Assembly: GCA_032622095.1 (NCBI GenBank)
Contig: CP136064.1
Location: 173,672,310 to 173,736,309, forward strand
DNA from: Siphonodentalium dalli
Lineage: Eukaryota; Mollusca; Scaphopoda; Gadilida; Siphonodentaliidae
Reading direction: 5' to 3'
DNA: 64,000 bases
This document shows, in pieces, positions 26,714 to 38,578 of this stretch. Under the pieces are notes generated by a model that searched no databases, was not told the origin of the DNA, and was given only the letters and a program-made list of their open reading frames with translations. The first letter of the stretch is position 1. Each line of letters starts with the position of its first letter. The position numbers and the translations under genes are program-made.

Positions 26714-28284
26714 TTAACCCTTTGAACCCGTAACAACGATATTTAGGTGCAAACGAACCGTGACTATATCCCGTAACACCGATATTTCGGTGCAGCGACG
26801 ACATGATTCGGTAGCAAATTTATATATAGTATAACGAGCGTCTGACCCACTGATTTATATTTAAATTGCCCCCACATATGTCAGCGGCGCCCATGGTGCG
26901 TATGGAATGGTTGACCGCTAGTATCGGGTAGAAATATATGCGCATGCGCATAGCATATAATCTACAAAAACATACGATATTTTAAGCGAACTATGCCGCT
27001 ATATTTACGGCATATAATTTCGTGTTCCCCGTGTGTGTACAGAACAGACGTAATTTAGACACACAATTTCAGTTTAAATTACCCTCGTGTATATTAACCA
27101 GTGTTCTGCTACATATGGGGAAGGGTCTATCGCATATGAAGTAGATTTATTCGCGCATGCGCAGACTAGCGCAATGACAAATAAATGGTTTATAACGTAC
27201 TTATACACGACATACCCACTAATATATATATTTAAATTGGCCTATTGAAGTCAGCGCTGGCAAGGGTGTCTATATGGATTGGCTGCCCGCTAGAAATGGC
27301 TAGGAAAATATGCGCATGGGCGCAGACTATAATTCATTTTTTAAAATGCGTTTAAGTTAAATGTGGCGGTATATATATGATATTTTGTTGCATGTTTCAC
27401 ATGTTAGTATAGTAGACACAATCTAGACAGCTTACTTGAACAATGGGGCCATGATATGTTACGGGAAATTACGTTGTTTCTGGTCTCTGTAATATCAGTC
27501 TCTGTTGTGCCACATGCAGCAAAAAGTCTATCGCATATCAAGTTGACTTACTCGCGCATGGTCAGGTATATCTTAATTTCACATTAGGATATTGGTTGCA
27601 TCGAAACGCAATTCGCTGATGTATAATTACAACGTTATAAGCTAGAATTCGTTTATCCTGCAAATTTCGGGTAGTTTCCTAGTAACCGTTTCTAAGGCGA
27701 GATCGGGTGGCAAAGTCTCCCGATCTTACAATGATCAGTGGTCCGTGCATGCATATATCATGCCTGCACAGTTTCAGGTAGGTGTCCCCTTTCAACATAA
27801 CCAACACCATGCGACTAGACACTGTCTAAATTAAGGCAAAACATACCACTGAATGGTTAGTGCAATTATGTCATTCGATCAGTTGTGGTATTTGCTTAGC
27901 AACCGTTGCTACCCTTAAATGGGATATTTGGTTCACTATTCTGGTCGGGTATATCTCAAATTTCACGTTAGGGTAGTACCTGCATCAAAAAACGCAATCA
28001 CTGAGGTTGAATTACGACGCTATAAGCTATATTTACATTTTCCAGTCAATTCCGGGTAGTTGCCTAGCAGCCGTTACCAAGGAGTTGCCCCGAGGCAAAG
28101 TGTCGCGATCTTATAATGATTGCTGATCCATGGGGGACAAACCTGTAAAGTTTCAGACCGGTGTCGCAATTTTAACATAATCAACACCATGCTACTAGAA
28201 ACTATCTAATTTAAGCGGACATACCACTGGGAGCCCCGGGTCAGGGTGTCGATCACTGTGGGGCGCCAGGGTTCAAAGGGTTAA
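26714..28284. mobile_element. TTAA-flanked, piggyBac-type non-autonomous DNA element (1.57 kb)
   Basis: Both ends carry TTAA followed by the perfect 12-base inverted repeat CCCTTTGAACCC / GGGTTCAAAGGG. TTAA target duplication and CCCT-starting termini are typical of the piggyBac superfamily. No open frame of note lies inside, so it is non-autonomous. The interior is two diverged tandem duplications: one unit at about 26840-27180 and again about 27205-27560 (each with GCGCATG words), another at about 27590-27851 and again about 27975-28228. Near the left end the phrase CGATATTT-GGTGCA also occurs twice (26738, 26780). Confidence 0.75.
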
Positions 28285-28476
28285 GATTTAGAAACAGCAC
28301 TTGGCGTAATAGCACAGTTAGGCATTTTAGTTTATATAGACAATTTATGTTATAGTATGATAGATGCGTTCGACTGCATATTGAATAAGAATAAGAAGCA
28401 AAAAAATAATCTTGTTAGATATATAGGGGCCTATAGGCCTAGGTATTACTTCCAAAATGTTTAAAAACTAACACTA

Positions 28477-29459
28477 GGTTAATGTGGGGCATAATGCGAC
28501 ACATAAGCACATTAGACCACATCATGCCACTAAAACGATGGAAGGGCACACATTATTAAACTAAAAGTTAGATAAATATTTCCACTATATATATTAATAC
28601 TCACACTTGGCTGGGAAGCACCAATTTCTGAACACCATTACTCCCCGTCGACGTACCCAATCCGTCGCATTATGCCCCATACACGGGGTACAATGCGACA
28701 CATTTGACATTACAACATCAGCATATACCGAACCTAATAAATGCAAGACGGTCTGCAGTTTCTTTTCTTTTGTGGATTGAAAGAATGTATAATCGTTATT
28801 TAAAGTCATAGCAGCAGACCAATGAGACATTTCATTGATTTATATGGCGGGTAAAATAGCACCATACAGTTTTGATTTCAGGAAAATGGCCGGGGTAGGG
28901 TTAACAATAATTATTTATCTATATCATGTTTTAATGTTTGGGAATGATCGAATATGTTTTTTTATTTCTTTTCTTTTGAACTAAGGTTACGATAAGATTA
29001 ATTTTTCCAGATTTGATTTGTGATATGCCTAATCATATTTTTTTTCTCGTACTGGTTGTACCCGAGTGTCGCATTATGCCCCACAACCAGACAACCTGTC
29101 TCTCCCCCAAATATGAGTGAATGTGAATAACCGATGTACATAGAACTGATCAACTTACTATATAATTCGTCTTACTTTACCAAAATACGCATGTAGCTTT
29201 GGTGGTAGTGGTAAGACCTACCGGAAGTTATAAACCATTCAAAAGGGGGGTCACCAAATGTGGGTACCTCTACTCCGGCGTTTCGCATGAGAGATTAAAC
29301 AGTCATAATGATGTCGGTCCAATTGGGATGTTCACTTCTATGATTGGTCTTACTAAAATAATAAATGTGCGATTCAACTTCAGTCATGGAAAAATCATAT
29401 GACCTGATAACGACCGTCTGTCGCATTATGCCCCGTGTCGCATTATGCCCCACATTACC
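28477..29459. mobile_element. DNA element with GTCGCATTATGCCCC subterminal repeats, superfamily unassigned
   Basis: The ends are inverted repeats of about 26 bases, starting GG(T/G)TAATGTGGGGCATAA and ending in the reverse complement, with a possible 3-base CTA duplication (28474-28476 and 29460-29462). The word GTCGCATTATGCCCC recurs in either orientation at both termini, again beside the right terminus, at about 28663-28700 and at about 29067. No transposase frame is visible. Short target duplication and GG-starting ends would allow a PIF/Harbinger-like origin, but I do not assign it. Confidence 0.65.
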
Positions 29460-30246
29460 CTATCTATCGTCATTTAAATTGTCATGGAAACTTAGCTAAG
29501 TCCAGTTTGAATGCATGTGGCCTAGTAATCCTATAGCTAGTTAACACATTAAAGTGACCCAAGGCACCTGCCCGCCGTGCATGGGTAGGCCTATGTCTTT
29601 AGATGAGATAAGATATATTTTATTTAAAAGTCGAAGGTAATACACATTTTAAAAACAACACAAAGTGGAGAAATATATCAACTTTGTTCTTATAGTCATT
29701 ACCAGCCTGAGATCCCTCTGTGCGTTATAAGGGAGCTTTGACTCACTAGCTGTGGGGGCTTCTTCGTGCACAATTTGATCTTTGACAGAGCCCTTATTCT
29801 ATATTATGGAATACTGTTAAGGCCAACTTGCAACGTGGTGGGGGAATATGGAATCTGCCAAACGCGGAAACCGCCGAAAGCGACAAAACATCTGAAAGGT
29901 GGCCCTAACAGTGTTCCATATTATTCAGTGGCAGCCCCAAATGTTGTGTCTAATAAAAAAAAAAAAATAATAATTTATTGTGCTCCTTGCTCAATTTAAC
30001 AAACGTTTTTTTTTTTATTGTTTTTAAATTTGAAAAACTAACGTCGTTATAACATCCGTCATGGTACCACGAGTCACCACTCCAAATTTGGTTGAAATCG
30101 GTCCAGGGTCTGGGAGAAAAATCCGAACATGCATGCAGACAGACATACAGACAGATCCTACTCTTTTATATATAGAGATTGATATAGTTCCTCAATAACA
30201 AAATTTCGCTAAATTGTTGAAACCAATGTTATGCAAACAAAATTGG

Positions 30247-30346
30247 NNNNNNNNNNNNNNNNNNNNNNNNNNNNNNNNNNNNNNNNNNNNNNNNNNNNNN
30301 NNNNNNNNNNNNNNNNNNNNNNNNNNNNNNNNNNNNNNNNNNNNNN
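30247..30346. other. Assembly gap (100 N)
   Basis: Exactly 100 undetermined bases, the conventional placeholder length for a gap of unknown size. Anything bridging it, including the left edge of the inverted-repeat element that resumes at about 30356, is uncertain. Confidence 0.99.
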
Positions 30347-30748
30347 AGATAGCTGTACGTATTCTACTATCCTTAACCTAGCTGAATTCAGCTATATATT
30401 ATAGTTTATACTCCCCACCTGGGAGGTTTATGCAGTGTGGCAAAAATGATCAAAATCGCATCAAAATCGCATCAAAATTAGGTTACATGTATGTATGTCA
30501 TAATGCCAGTCCCAAATGACAATCTGGCATTATTACTCTTAAGTGCTGCCGTTTCTCACAATACCATATGGACATTATTATTTCCCTGAAATAACATATT
30601 ATCGCATACGCATGATACGGTACATTGTTAGTGGTGGAACTATTTTATATTAAACTGAACCTTTAAACATCAAACTTGGAGCAAAATACAAGTTGATTCA
30701 TTCGTGTCGGATGTAAAACCGGAAGTGAGATGGGATTGTGGTTACACA

Positions 30749-32583
30749 CAGAGGCGGACTGGCCGATCGGGAGACCGGGAAATTTCCCGATGGGCCAGAG
30801 GCCGGAAAAATTCTGATTCCACGTGATTTTCTATCAAGCGAGAATCCGAGGTTTTTTTTTTACGGTTGGGGGGAGGGTATATGTGGTTGGGCCGCCCAAC
30901 CACAACTTGGGCCGCAAATGAAACCGACATGGGCCGCCACATGTGTTGTTTAACCAGCCGTGTATCCAATAAGATGGCACTCTTCTCACATAAATTCATG
31001 AAGTGTAACCATATTTGGGGTCCAGAGGCGGACTGGCCGATCGGGAGACCGGGAAAATTCCGGACGTGGGCCGCCACATGTGTTGTTTAACCAGCCGAAT
31101 TGGCTAATCGTAATTTTGTCATTAACTGAACTTGTCAGCATCATATAACACCACGTAAAGACCCCGATTTCAACGGTAACTCCCAGCTGTAAATCCCAAA
31201 AAAAATCTCACGCACCCCTCCCGGGGCCCTCCCCCAATTAAAATTTACAACAAAATAGGAACGCTTCAGTTGATGCCTGTCTAGATTCTAGGTTTCGCGA
31301 TTTTCTTGTATAGTTTTAAAAATTTTCTCACCCCGGGCCGAACAACCATGAACAGCCCAGTGTGTCCTGGTCTCTTGTCCGTAGCCGTGTGCATTTGTCT
31401 GGAGTTAGACTGCTAGATGTTAGAATTTATGCAATTTTTCAGGTAAAAATATCTTAATGGTCTCGTACTGGGAATATATAGAACCATGGCTTATGAATCA
31501 GGGACCAGCCTAGACCATATTTTCAGGGCGAAATGACTTCGCCCTACTATCAAAATAAGGCGAAGTGGCCGTTCTATAGGGCGAAGTGAGTCTACAAAAC
31601 TTAAATTGAACAGTACTACGACAGGAGTCGCTATAGAACGAAAATAGGAGAGCTGTAATATGTCAATTAAACTTATGAAACAATGGTTGAAATATGGAGT
31701 CTTTATGTTCACTAACACTTCATGACCCTAATAACTATTAATAATACCCAAACATAATTGTGAGAGGATAGCAGCATTTTATATCGTAATTGTGGGAGAA
31801 TGACAAGATTTTATTTCATATTTTTCGGGTTTTTAAAAATGCCAACAATATTTATCAAACCGAAACGAAACGAAATCATGAACACTTTCACTGCGCTCTA
31901 TTAGTAATCCCGTTTGAAAATTTAATATGCTTCACAAATGAATTTGTTTTAAAATTTCTTTAACCAAACTCCATAGAGGGAGTGATGAACTGACATATTG
32001 TGAGAGCTGTGAGTTGTAATCTTCATTGTAAGGTGTGGTAATCACGGTAATCTAAAAATCACAACAACCAGATTAACACTTGAGGCCCGACGATGTTTTC
32101 ACAGCTGCCAGTAATCAGACTCCGTTGTCAACATGCTTCCAGATTGGAGCAATACAGGTGTTAATTGTTTTACAACACCCTGATAGTGGAGTATTGTGTG
32201 CAATCATTGTTGACAGTTGTAAATTATCATAAATTATTTGGGGAATTTTGCCGATTTTCGTCAGTCAACTTTGGAATTTTCAGGGCGACTTGAACTTCGC
32301 CCGACTGCAAAAATAAGGCGAAGCGGACGGCACTAGGGCGAAGAAGTCGCCCACGTCGCCCTCTCGGCTGGTCCCTGTTATGAATATATAGGATATTAGG
32401 CCAGAGGTGCAAATGGAATTATGCAAAAACATGTATTTCGTCTGCATCTGATTCAAGGGGGGGGGGGGGGTGCAAATGGGATTATGCAAAAATATGTATT
32501 TGGTCTGATGTTGATTCAAGGGGGGGGTGCAATTGGAATTTCCCAAGTTGGACTGTGGACACTCCCCGCCCAGTCCGCCTCTG
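30749..32583. mobile_element. hAT-like non-autonomous element with 8-bp TSD, itself interrupted
   Basis: The termini CAGAGGCGGACTGG and CCAGTCCGCCTCTG are perfect inverted repeats. They are flanked by the perfect 8-base direct repeat GTTACACA (30741-30748 and 32584-32591). An 8-base duplication and CAG-starting ends are hallmarks of the hAT superfamily. A second copy of the left terminus occurs internally at about 31024. The right part has two degenerate copies of an ~80-base unit containing G-runs (about 32400-32545). The element at 31499-32377 is inserted within it. No transposase frame is seen. Confidence 0.85.
31499..32377. mobile_element. Second hAT-like element nested inside the first, 8-bp TSD TTATGAAT
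   Basis: The ends CAGGGACCAGCC and GGCTGGTCCCTG are inverted repeats, with the exact direct duplication TTATGAAT at 31491-31498 and 32378-32385. Inside, GGGCGAAGT-type words near both ends form subterminal inverted repeats (31530-31590 and 32282-32345). It has no coding capacity. It inserted after the element at 30749-32583, which it splits. Confidence 0.85.
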
Positions 32584-33376
32584 GTTACACATCTCGAGCA
32601 TTTAAAATTACATACCACTAACAGTAACTACTAGTAGCACGACAGTGAACAAATTGTCACAAGTTATCTGTGCACATATAGCGGTTTCCGTACTTCAGGA
32701 GAAAGTTGCAAATACAACTGACACATTTAATCTCTAAGACTCTAACCTCCGTGCACATTATTTACAACCTACATGACCTAACGTTTGATTCTAAGGATGT
32801 TCAATTCTGAGAAAATGACCAGGTTGCTACCGAGAAGCAGCAGCACTTTGTCAAAGCAAAGAGGCCCAATTCAGTCGTTTTATGTTGAGGTGAAGTGATC
32901 GGTACTAGTAATCTATTTTCGATGCGATTTTGCACTTTTTTGTCATATTCCACAAAACTTACCAGGTGGAGTGTATAATATATAGCTGAGTTCAGCTAGG
33001 GTAGCTGAATACAACTATTGTAGCTGATTTCTCACATTTCCCAAACCTGCTGACTACAATGGTGTTGAAAATTGTCATAAAAATAAGTTGAAAACACAGT
33101 TGTTGGCCATTATAAACAAATATTAGCCCTAGAATAGATAGGGGTGCCACGATTAATCGTATAATCGCTGAACCGTTGATAAAGCCGATAATCGATTAGG
33201 CCTAAAAAAAAAAAGATGTTTGTTTCCGCTAAGGCCTAAAAAAAAAAATACATTTGTTTCCGCTAACGAGCTGAAAAAAATTAGGGTAGGTAGGCTTAAT
33301 TTTTGTTTTTTAAAACTTTTTTTTGTTCAGTATCTTTAAAAATAACTGTATAATACTTGTCAATAACCCAAACTAT
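32256..33376 (+). repeat. 1.12-kb direct repeat, copy 1 (left of the LINE)
   Basis: This stretch matches 36449-37574 almost base for base. By eye there are about five substitutions plus differences in G-run and T-run length, so roughly 99.5% identity. It starts inside the nested hAT element, spans the right ends of both hAT elements, and stops exactly where the LINE 3' end begins (after AACTAT). See the finding on a giant target-site duplication. Confidence 0.9.
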
Positions 33377-33624
33377 TATTATTATATCTTTATTTTCCTC
33401 CATTTACTGAAGAGTCATAAATAATGATACAAACAATAGTACATGTAATATGAACATACAATGATCCAAGGTAAACAAGAAAATAATATAGTAAACAGAA
33501 TTATACAATACGTGAGTATGATGTAGACGAGTGCTCGCACTCGAATGATTATATACATATGAGATTGTAGTGAGATTATGATAATAGTGATGATTAGTGA
33601 TAATACAAGTGGCAATGTTGGTGG

Positions 33625-33955
33625 TGATAATGGTAAGGAAGATGACTATGGCGTTTAACAATGGTGATGATTATTATGCCGACGACGACGATGATGATGA
33701 TCATGTTGATGGTGATGGTGGCCGTGATGATGATGATGATCACAATTCGAAGACGATGATGATGATGATGATGGATGACGATGACAATGATTATGATGAC
33801 GACGACGGCGATAATGATTAAGATGATGATGGTGATGATGATAACATCGAAGACGATGACGAGGATGATGATGATGACGACGGCGATGATGATGAAGATG
33901 GTAATGCTGTTGGATGTGATGATAATGATGGCAATGGGGATGAAGACTTACGGTT
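33625..33955 (+). repeat. GAT/GAC-type trinucleotide microsatellite
   Basis: About 330 bases dominated by GATGATGAC-like triplets with interruptions. It lies in the 3' non-coding part of the LINE. The Asp-rich and Met-rich open frames over it are compositional artefacts. Confidence 0.85.
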
Positions 33956-34094
33956 AAGTATAGTATAGCTGTCGATGCTAGCTTCAGCCCACTTCATATA
34001 ATATAGTCAAGATGTATATAATTGTATACCGACACACCGTGTTACCTCATATTTAATCATAGTAATGTCTGACTGATTTGGATTGTTCAATTGA

Positions 34095-36448
34095 CTAGGG
34101 TGTATTTCTCTGCAGGAATGCGCTGTACCACAGCCATAATTTTGCAGTAATTGTTACCATAAAGTTGAGAAAGGCGTCAATATCATCAAGTGTTGTATAT
34201 ATATCGCTAGTACCATGAGCCAAATGAAGCAAGATCATTTCGTCCATTGAAAGACCGTCAATAATAACATAGCAGTCTACGCCATAACGATCAATGATAT
34301 CAAAACACATATTATTTCGTATTGTTGTCAGGGAACTGCATTCAATGAGAACGTGCTGTACTTTATCAAGATATGTTTTAAGACAGTTAGGGCACTGGAT
34401 TGGTGACTCGTTTAAGTACGTGGTTGCGTCGATCACAAGAGCTGTAGTTAGATAAGAATGTTTATTGTATGAAAATTTTCTACAGAGTCGCCAAAGATCA
34501 GACATGCTTAGGTTTGCATGTACATTCCGAAACCGATTGAATGATGTGTCCATGTCTGTTCTAATTTTCCAATCTGACTCGGTTACGTTTCGAATATTGT
34601 TTCTCGTTAGTGCCTTCCATGACTCTTTCGATGGGAATAATCCAGACCTGATGTACTCAGATACTGCATTCATCAGGTTGTATTTCTCGAGTAATGAGAA
34701 CACTTCGCTGATAAAAGTGGTTGTCGGGTTCAATGAGTGAATGTAATCAAAGAGCCTAGTCTCAAAGATTGTTTTACATGCTTTTCCAGGCTTTAGTCGA
34801 CAAAGGGATCCAAAGAGTGAAATCTTTCCGGCATCAATACTAACTTGTAGTGGGTATATTCCTAGCAGGCCAGTAACGACATCGGTCCTGCATCGGACAG
34901 GTAGGCCTTGAATACGCTTCAAGCAAAATCTGTGAACTCTTTCAAGCTTGATTAAGTTTGAATTTGATAAGCCACAGAGAAATTCTGAACCGTACAGTCC
35001 ACGAGAAAGTACCACTGATTTATATATCACCGTTGAACTCTGAGGTGTTATGCCTCCTGCGTACAAACCAGCAGTGCTTAACATAAGATATGTTGACCGA
35101 AGTTTTGAGCTAACACTTTCTGTAAGAGTATTTGGAAAGTCACTTTTATGCAATGGTATGCCCAGGTGCGTTATTGAATCAGTTTTGTTAACTGCTATGC
35201 CATTTAGCATCCATGAGCGATTGATGGAGGCATGTTTAGATTTCTCATTGAATACAATTACCTGACATTTCTGCTGGTTATACAAATATCGCCATTGCTT
35301 ACTGTAATGACCACAAATATCACATAATTTATGTATACCATATGATGAAAGGGAGAGGAGGGTCATGTCGTCTGCCTGAGTTGGAGACGAGCAGTTGATA
35401 CATCGCAGCCTGAAACCAAAGTTCGATTGTTCGAGCTCACTGAGCAAACTGTCTATGTAGATGGCGTAGAAAATCGGAGCGAGGGTACTTCCCTGTCTTG
35501 TTCCTTGATTGATAGGTATTATACGGGATGTAAGATTTTCGTGGCGTACAGTACAGTTCACACCAGTTAAGAATTCGTTGAATAAACGTAGAACACCACA
35601 ATTTGCTCCGCGTTGAAAAAGCTTGTAGAGAAGGCCATTGATCCAAACCGTATCAAATGCTTTACGTACATCAAGAAAACATGCGAAGAGACGTGAATCA
35701 TTTTCCTCTACATACGAAATGCTTTCCTGAATTATGTATGATGACATAAGACAGCTTACGTTTTTTTTGTTTGTTTTTTTTTTTTTGGAAACCGTGTTGT
35801 AGAGGGTGCGTTTTTATCAGGTTAGGGGCGTTTCTCTCCATGCGGTTCAGAATGATTCTTTCGAGTATTTTGTATATGACTGGAAGTAGGGTGATGGCTC
35901 GGTAGCTGTCGAACTTTGATTTCGATTTGCCCCCTCCCTTGTACAATGACACAATAACACCAAGTTTAGCTTTTTTGGGAATATATGAAAAACGAAGCAT
36001 ATATGAGAACAGCTTTGCTAAGTGCATCTTTAAACGATGTCCACCATATATGATGTGTTCATAAACATAGTAAATCAGTGCCTGCAGCTTTGCCTGTTTT
36101 CAATGTTTTTATGACTGTTGTCAGTTCTTCTATGGACACAGAGTATGTTATTATGTCGTCATATGACCCACGTTCGGGATCATTTAAGAGATTAGACACG
36201 ATTTCGTTAATATCGTTAAAGAAAGAATTGTCGAAATCGTCGGACTCAAGTGGGGAGTATAAAGTTTCATAATAATTTGCCCATGCATCAGTTATTTCAC
36301 TGCGAGTTCTTATTGTGATGCCATCAACCTCAAAAATGCTGCTATTTGTTTCTTTTCACTTAGATTTAACCGTGTTGAATTTTCTAAAAAATAGTCCCTG
36401 ATCAATTTCGGCAGCTTGGTCTAATTCATTATTCTGGTCAGCCATGAA
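34095..36448 (-). pseudogene. LINE reverse transcriptase, frame-broken
   Basis: RNA-templated DNA synthesis enzyme of a retrotransposon. The longest intact part is 550 codons (34095-35747). It shows motif A FLDVRKAFD (Asp at residues 26 and 32), motif B RQGSTLAP, the catalytic Q-A-D-D core (residues 124-127, Tyr of the usual YADD replaced by Gln) and a C-terminal C-x2-C...H-x4-C zinc-like motif from about residue 452. Upstream, 35698-36027 encodes fingers-domain sequence (SYRAITLLPVIYKILERII) in another frame, shifted across an A-rich run near 35760-35790. Further upstream (36028-36448) a stop near 36360 and another break interrupt the thumb-proximal region containing TLKTGKAAGTD. Not functional as it stands. 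Confidence 0.85.
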
Positions 36449-37574
36449 TTTCGTCAGTCAACTTTGGAATTTTCAGGGCGACTTGAACTTCGCCCGACTG
36501 CAAAAATAAGGCGAAGCGGACGGCACTAGGGCGAAGAAGTCGCCCACGTCGCCCTCTCGGCTGGTCCCTGTTATGAATATATAGGATATTAGGCCAGAGG
36601 TGCAAATGGAATTATGCAAAAACATGTATTTCGTCTGCATCTGATTCAAGGGGGGGGGGGGGGGGGGGTGCAAATGGGATTATGCAAAAATATGTATTTG
36701 GTCTGATGTTGATTCAAGGGGGGGTGCAATTGGAATTTCCCAAGTTGGACTGTGGACACTCCCCGCCCAGTCCGCCTCTGGTTACACATCTCGAGCATTT
36801 AAAATTACATACCACTAACAGTAACTACTAGTAGCATGACAGTGAATAAATTGTCACAAGTTATCTGTGCACATATAGCGGTTTCCGTACTTCAGGAGAA
36901 AGTTGCAAATACAACTGACACATTTAATCTCTAAGACTCTAACCTCCGTGCACATTATTTACAACCTACATGACCTAACGTTTGATTCTAAGGATGTTCA
37001 ATTCTGAGAAAATGACCAGGTTGCTACCGAGAAGCAGCAGCACTTTGTCAAAGCAAAGAGGCCCAATTCAGTCGTTTTATGTTGAGGTGAAGTGATCGGT
37101 ACTAGTAATCTATTTTCGATGCGATTTTGCACTTTTTTGTCATATTCCACAAAACTTACCAGGTGGAGTGTATAATATATAGCTGAGTTCAGCTAGGGTA
37201 GCTGAATACAACTATTGTAGCTGATTTCTCACATTTCCCAAACCTGCTGACTACAATGGTGTTGAAAATTGTCATAAAAATAAGTTGAAAACACAGTTGT
37301 TGGCCATTATAAACAAATATTAGCCCTAGAATAAATAGGGGTGCCACGATTAATCGTATAATCGCTGAACCGTTGATAAAGCCGATAATCGATTAGGCCT
37401 AAAAAAAAAAAGATGTTTGTTTCCGCTAAGGCCTAAAAAAAAAAATGCATTTGTTTCCGCTAACGAGCTGAAAAAAATTAGGGTAGGTAGGCTTAATTTT
37501 TGTTTTTTTTTTACTTTTTTTTGTTCAGTATCTTTAAAAATAACTGTATAATACTTGTCAATAACCCAAACTAT
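36449..37574 (+). repeat. 1.12-kb direct repeat, copy 2 (right of the LINE)
   Basis: Near-identical to 32256-33376. Its left edge is immediately after the 5'-truncated end of the LINE. On the right the sequence continues (GCACTTCTTAG) into the rest of a TIR element, which in copy 1 is cut off by the LINE. It includes the terminus and target duplication of the hAT element seen at 32583 (here about 36780). Confidence 0.9.
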
Positions 37575-38395
37575 GCACTTCTTAGCCCCAATCAGGTTAA
37601 CCCAAATGACAGAGGAACTAAAAACTCCAATTCAATCTTACATATGCTTCAATATTTACATATATACTAGTCTATATACTAATATAGTCTTTGATAATCC
37701 TAATATTTCCCATATGGTCTGGTGACAACTGGAGTCAGTCCAGCACCACTGCACTGTCACATATTGGAGTGACCGTCTTGTACCGATCTCTTAATGATGG
37801 CTTCACAACCCCACCTTCTTCTCCGCATTCGGTGAAGGATCTAGGTATTTTTTGGGGACACCTGTTTTTGGGCAATGATATGCCAAAGACATAACCTGCT
37901 GATGGTGGGGGTTCTCCCCGTGGATTTTTTTTGAAAATCCATTGCATTTAGAGCTAATCTAGGGCACTTTGAGTCAGTATTTAGAATTTTACTGAGAGGT
38001 CAATTTGATCAAGTTTCTCAAGCATAACTTTGGAAATTTTTATATATGTATGGATTGGAAATGCTTATAACTTATTGTCAGATATCTTTTGGTTCAATGG
38101 ATTATGCTTATCCTGCTTGAAATGAGACTTACCATAATCACTCTAATTCATATAATAGGCTATTTTATAAAATTCAAGTGAGACAGTTTGTAAACTAAAT
38201 TTTCTTATGTCAATATATATAAATGTTTTGCATCTTGTTATGATATGAATTAGGACCTAAATTGATTGATTTTTTTTTTTTTTTTTTGGTCCAATGTTTT
38301 TTTTTTTTGCAATGGCAATAAAAAGTTTAGGGTCCGGGGTTTAAAATAGGGTCGGTCGGTTAGCGGAAACAAACGTCTTTTTTTTTTAGGCCTAA
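37393..38395. mobile_element. TIR element A, ends TTAGGCCTAAAA...
   Basis: The left end is TTAGGCCT, an A-run, then TGTTTGTTTCCGCTAA; the right end (38360-38395) is the inverse. The left terminus is partly repeated in tandem (37430). The remnant of the same terminus in repeat copy 1 is at about 33205. A direct-repeat relationship to element B is seen inside: GTATAATACTTG and a following CACTTCTTAG-like stretch at 37548 and 38480. No coding exon is recognised inside. Confidence 0.55.
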
Positions 38396-38400
38396 TGAGC

Positions 38401-38427
38401 GGGGGGGGGGGGGGGGGGGGGGGGGGG
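38401..38427 (+). repeat. 27-base poly-G run
   Basis: An uninterrupted run of 27 G at the junction of TIR elements A and B. It can form a G-quadruplex and is prone to length error in sequencing. Confidence 0.9.
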
Positions 38428-38578
38428 CAGAACTTTTTTTTTTATTAAATATTTTTATTTTTCTATATTTTTAACAATACGTGTATAATACTTGATATGA
38501 GCCCACATTATGGACTTCTTAGTCTCAAGGTGGTCAACCCATGGAATATAGAAACAAGAAACTCAGATTCAAACTTAC

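Larger units (their letters stand above)
30356..33015. mobile_element. Inverted-repeat element interrupted by a nested hAT insertion
   Basis: The left arm (about 30356-30490, with AGCTGAATTCAGCTATATAT and CAAAATCGCATC words) matches the reverse complement of the right arm (about 32905-33015). The interior is mostly the hAT-like element at 30749-32583; without it the element would be roughly 0.8 kb. The left end lies close to the N gap, so the true terminus may be missing. The right arm occurs again at about 37100-37210 in the duplicated copy. Confidence 0.6.
33377..36448 (-). mobile_element. 5'-truncated non-LTR retrotransposon (LINE)
   Basis: On the minus strand the element carries a reverse-transcriptase frame, a 3' region of about 0.7 kb containing a GAT/GAC microsatellite, and a short ATA-repeat terminus (33377-33388 on the plus strand reads TATTATTATATC). 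LINE clades such as L2/CR1/RTE often end in simple repeats rather than poly(A); the clade here is not resolved. Coding sequence is visible right up to 36448, so the 5' part (N-terminus, any endonuclease) is missing. It is bordered on both sides by the 1.12-kb direct repeats. Confidence 0.85.

Noticed and set aside
30738-31090. Overlapping open frames of 70-110 codons on both strands
   Set aside because: They overlie the two copies of the hAT left terminus; GC-rich terminal repeats give chance open frames.
33597-33957. Asp-rich and Met-rich open frames
   Set aside because: Products of the GAT/GAC microsatellite in the LINE 3' region.
32256-37574. LTR retrotransposon with 1.12-kb LTRs
   Set aside because: The enclosed reverse transcriptase is of non-LTR type, there is no gag, protease or integrase, the repeats lack TG...CA ends, and they contain parts of unrelated hAT and TIR elements.
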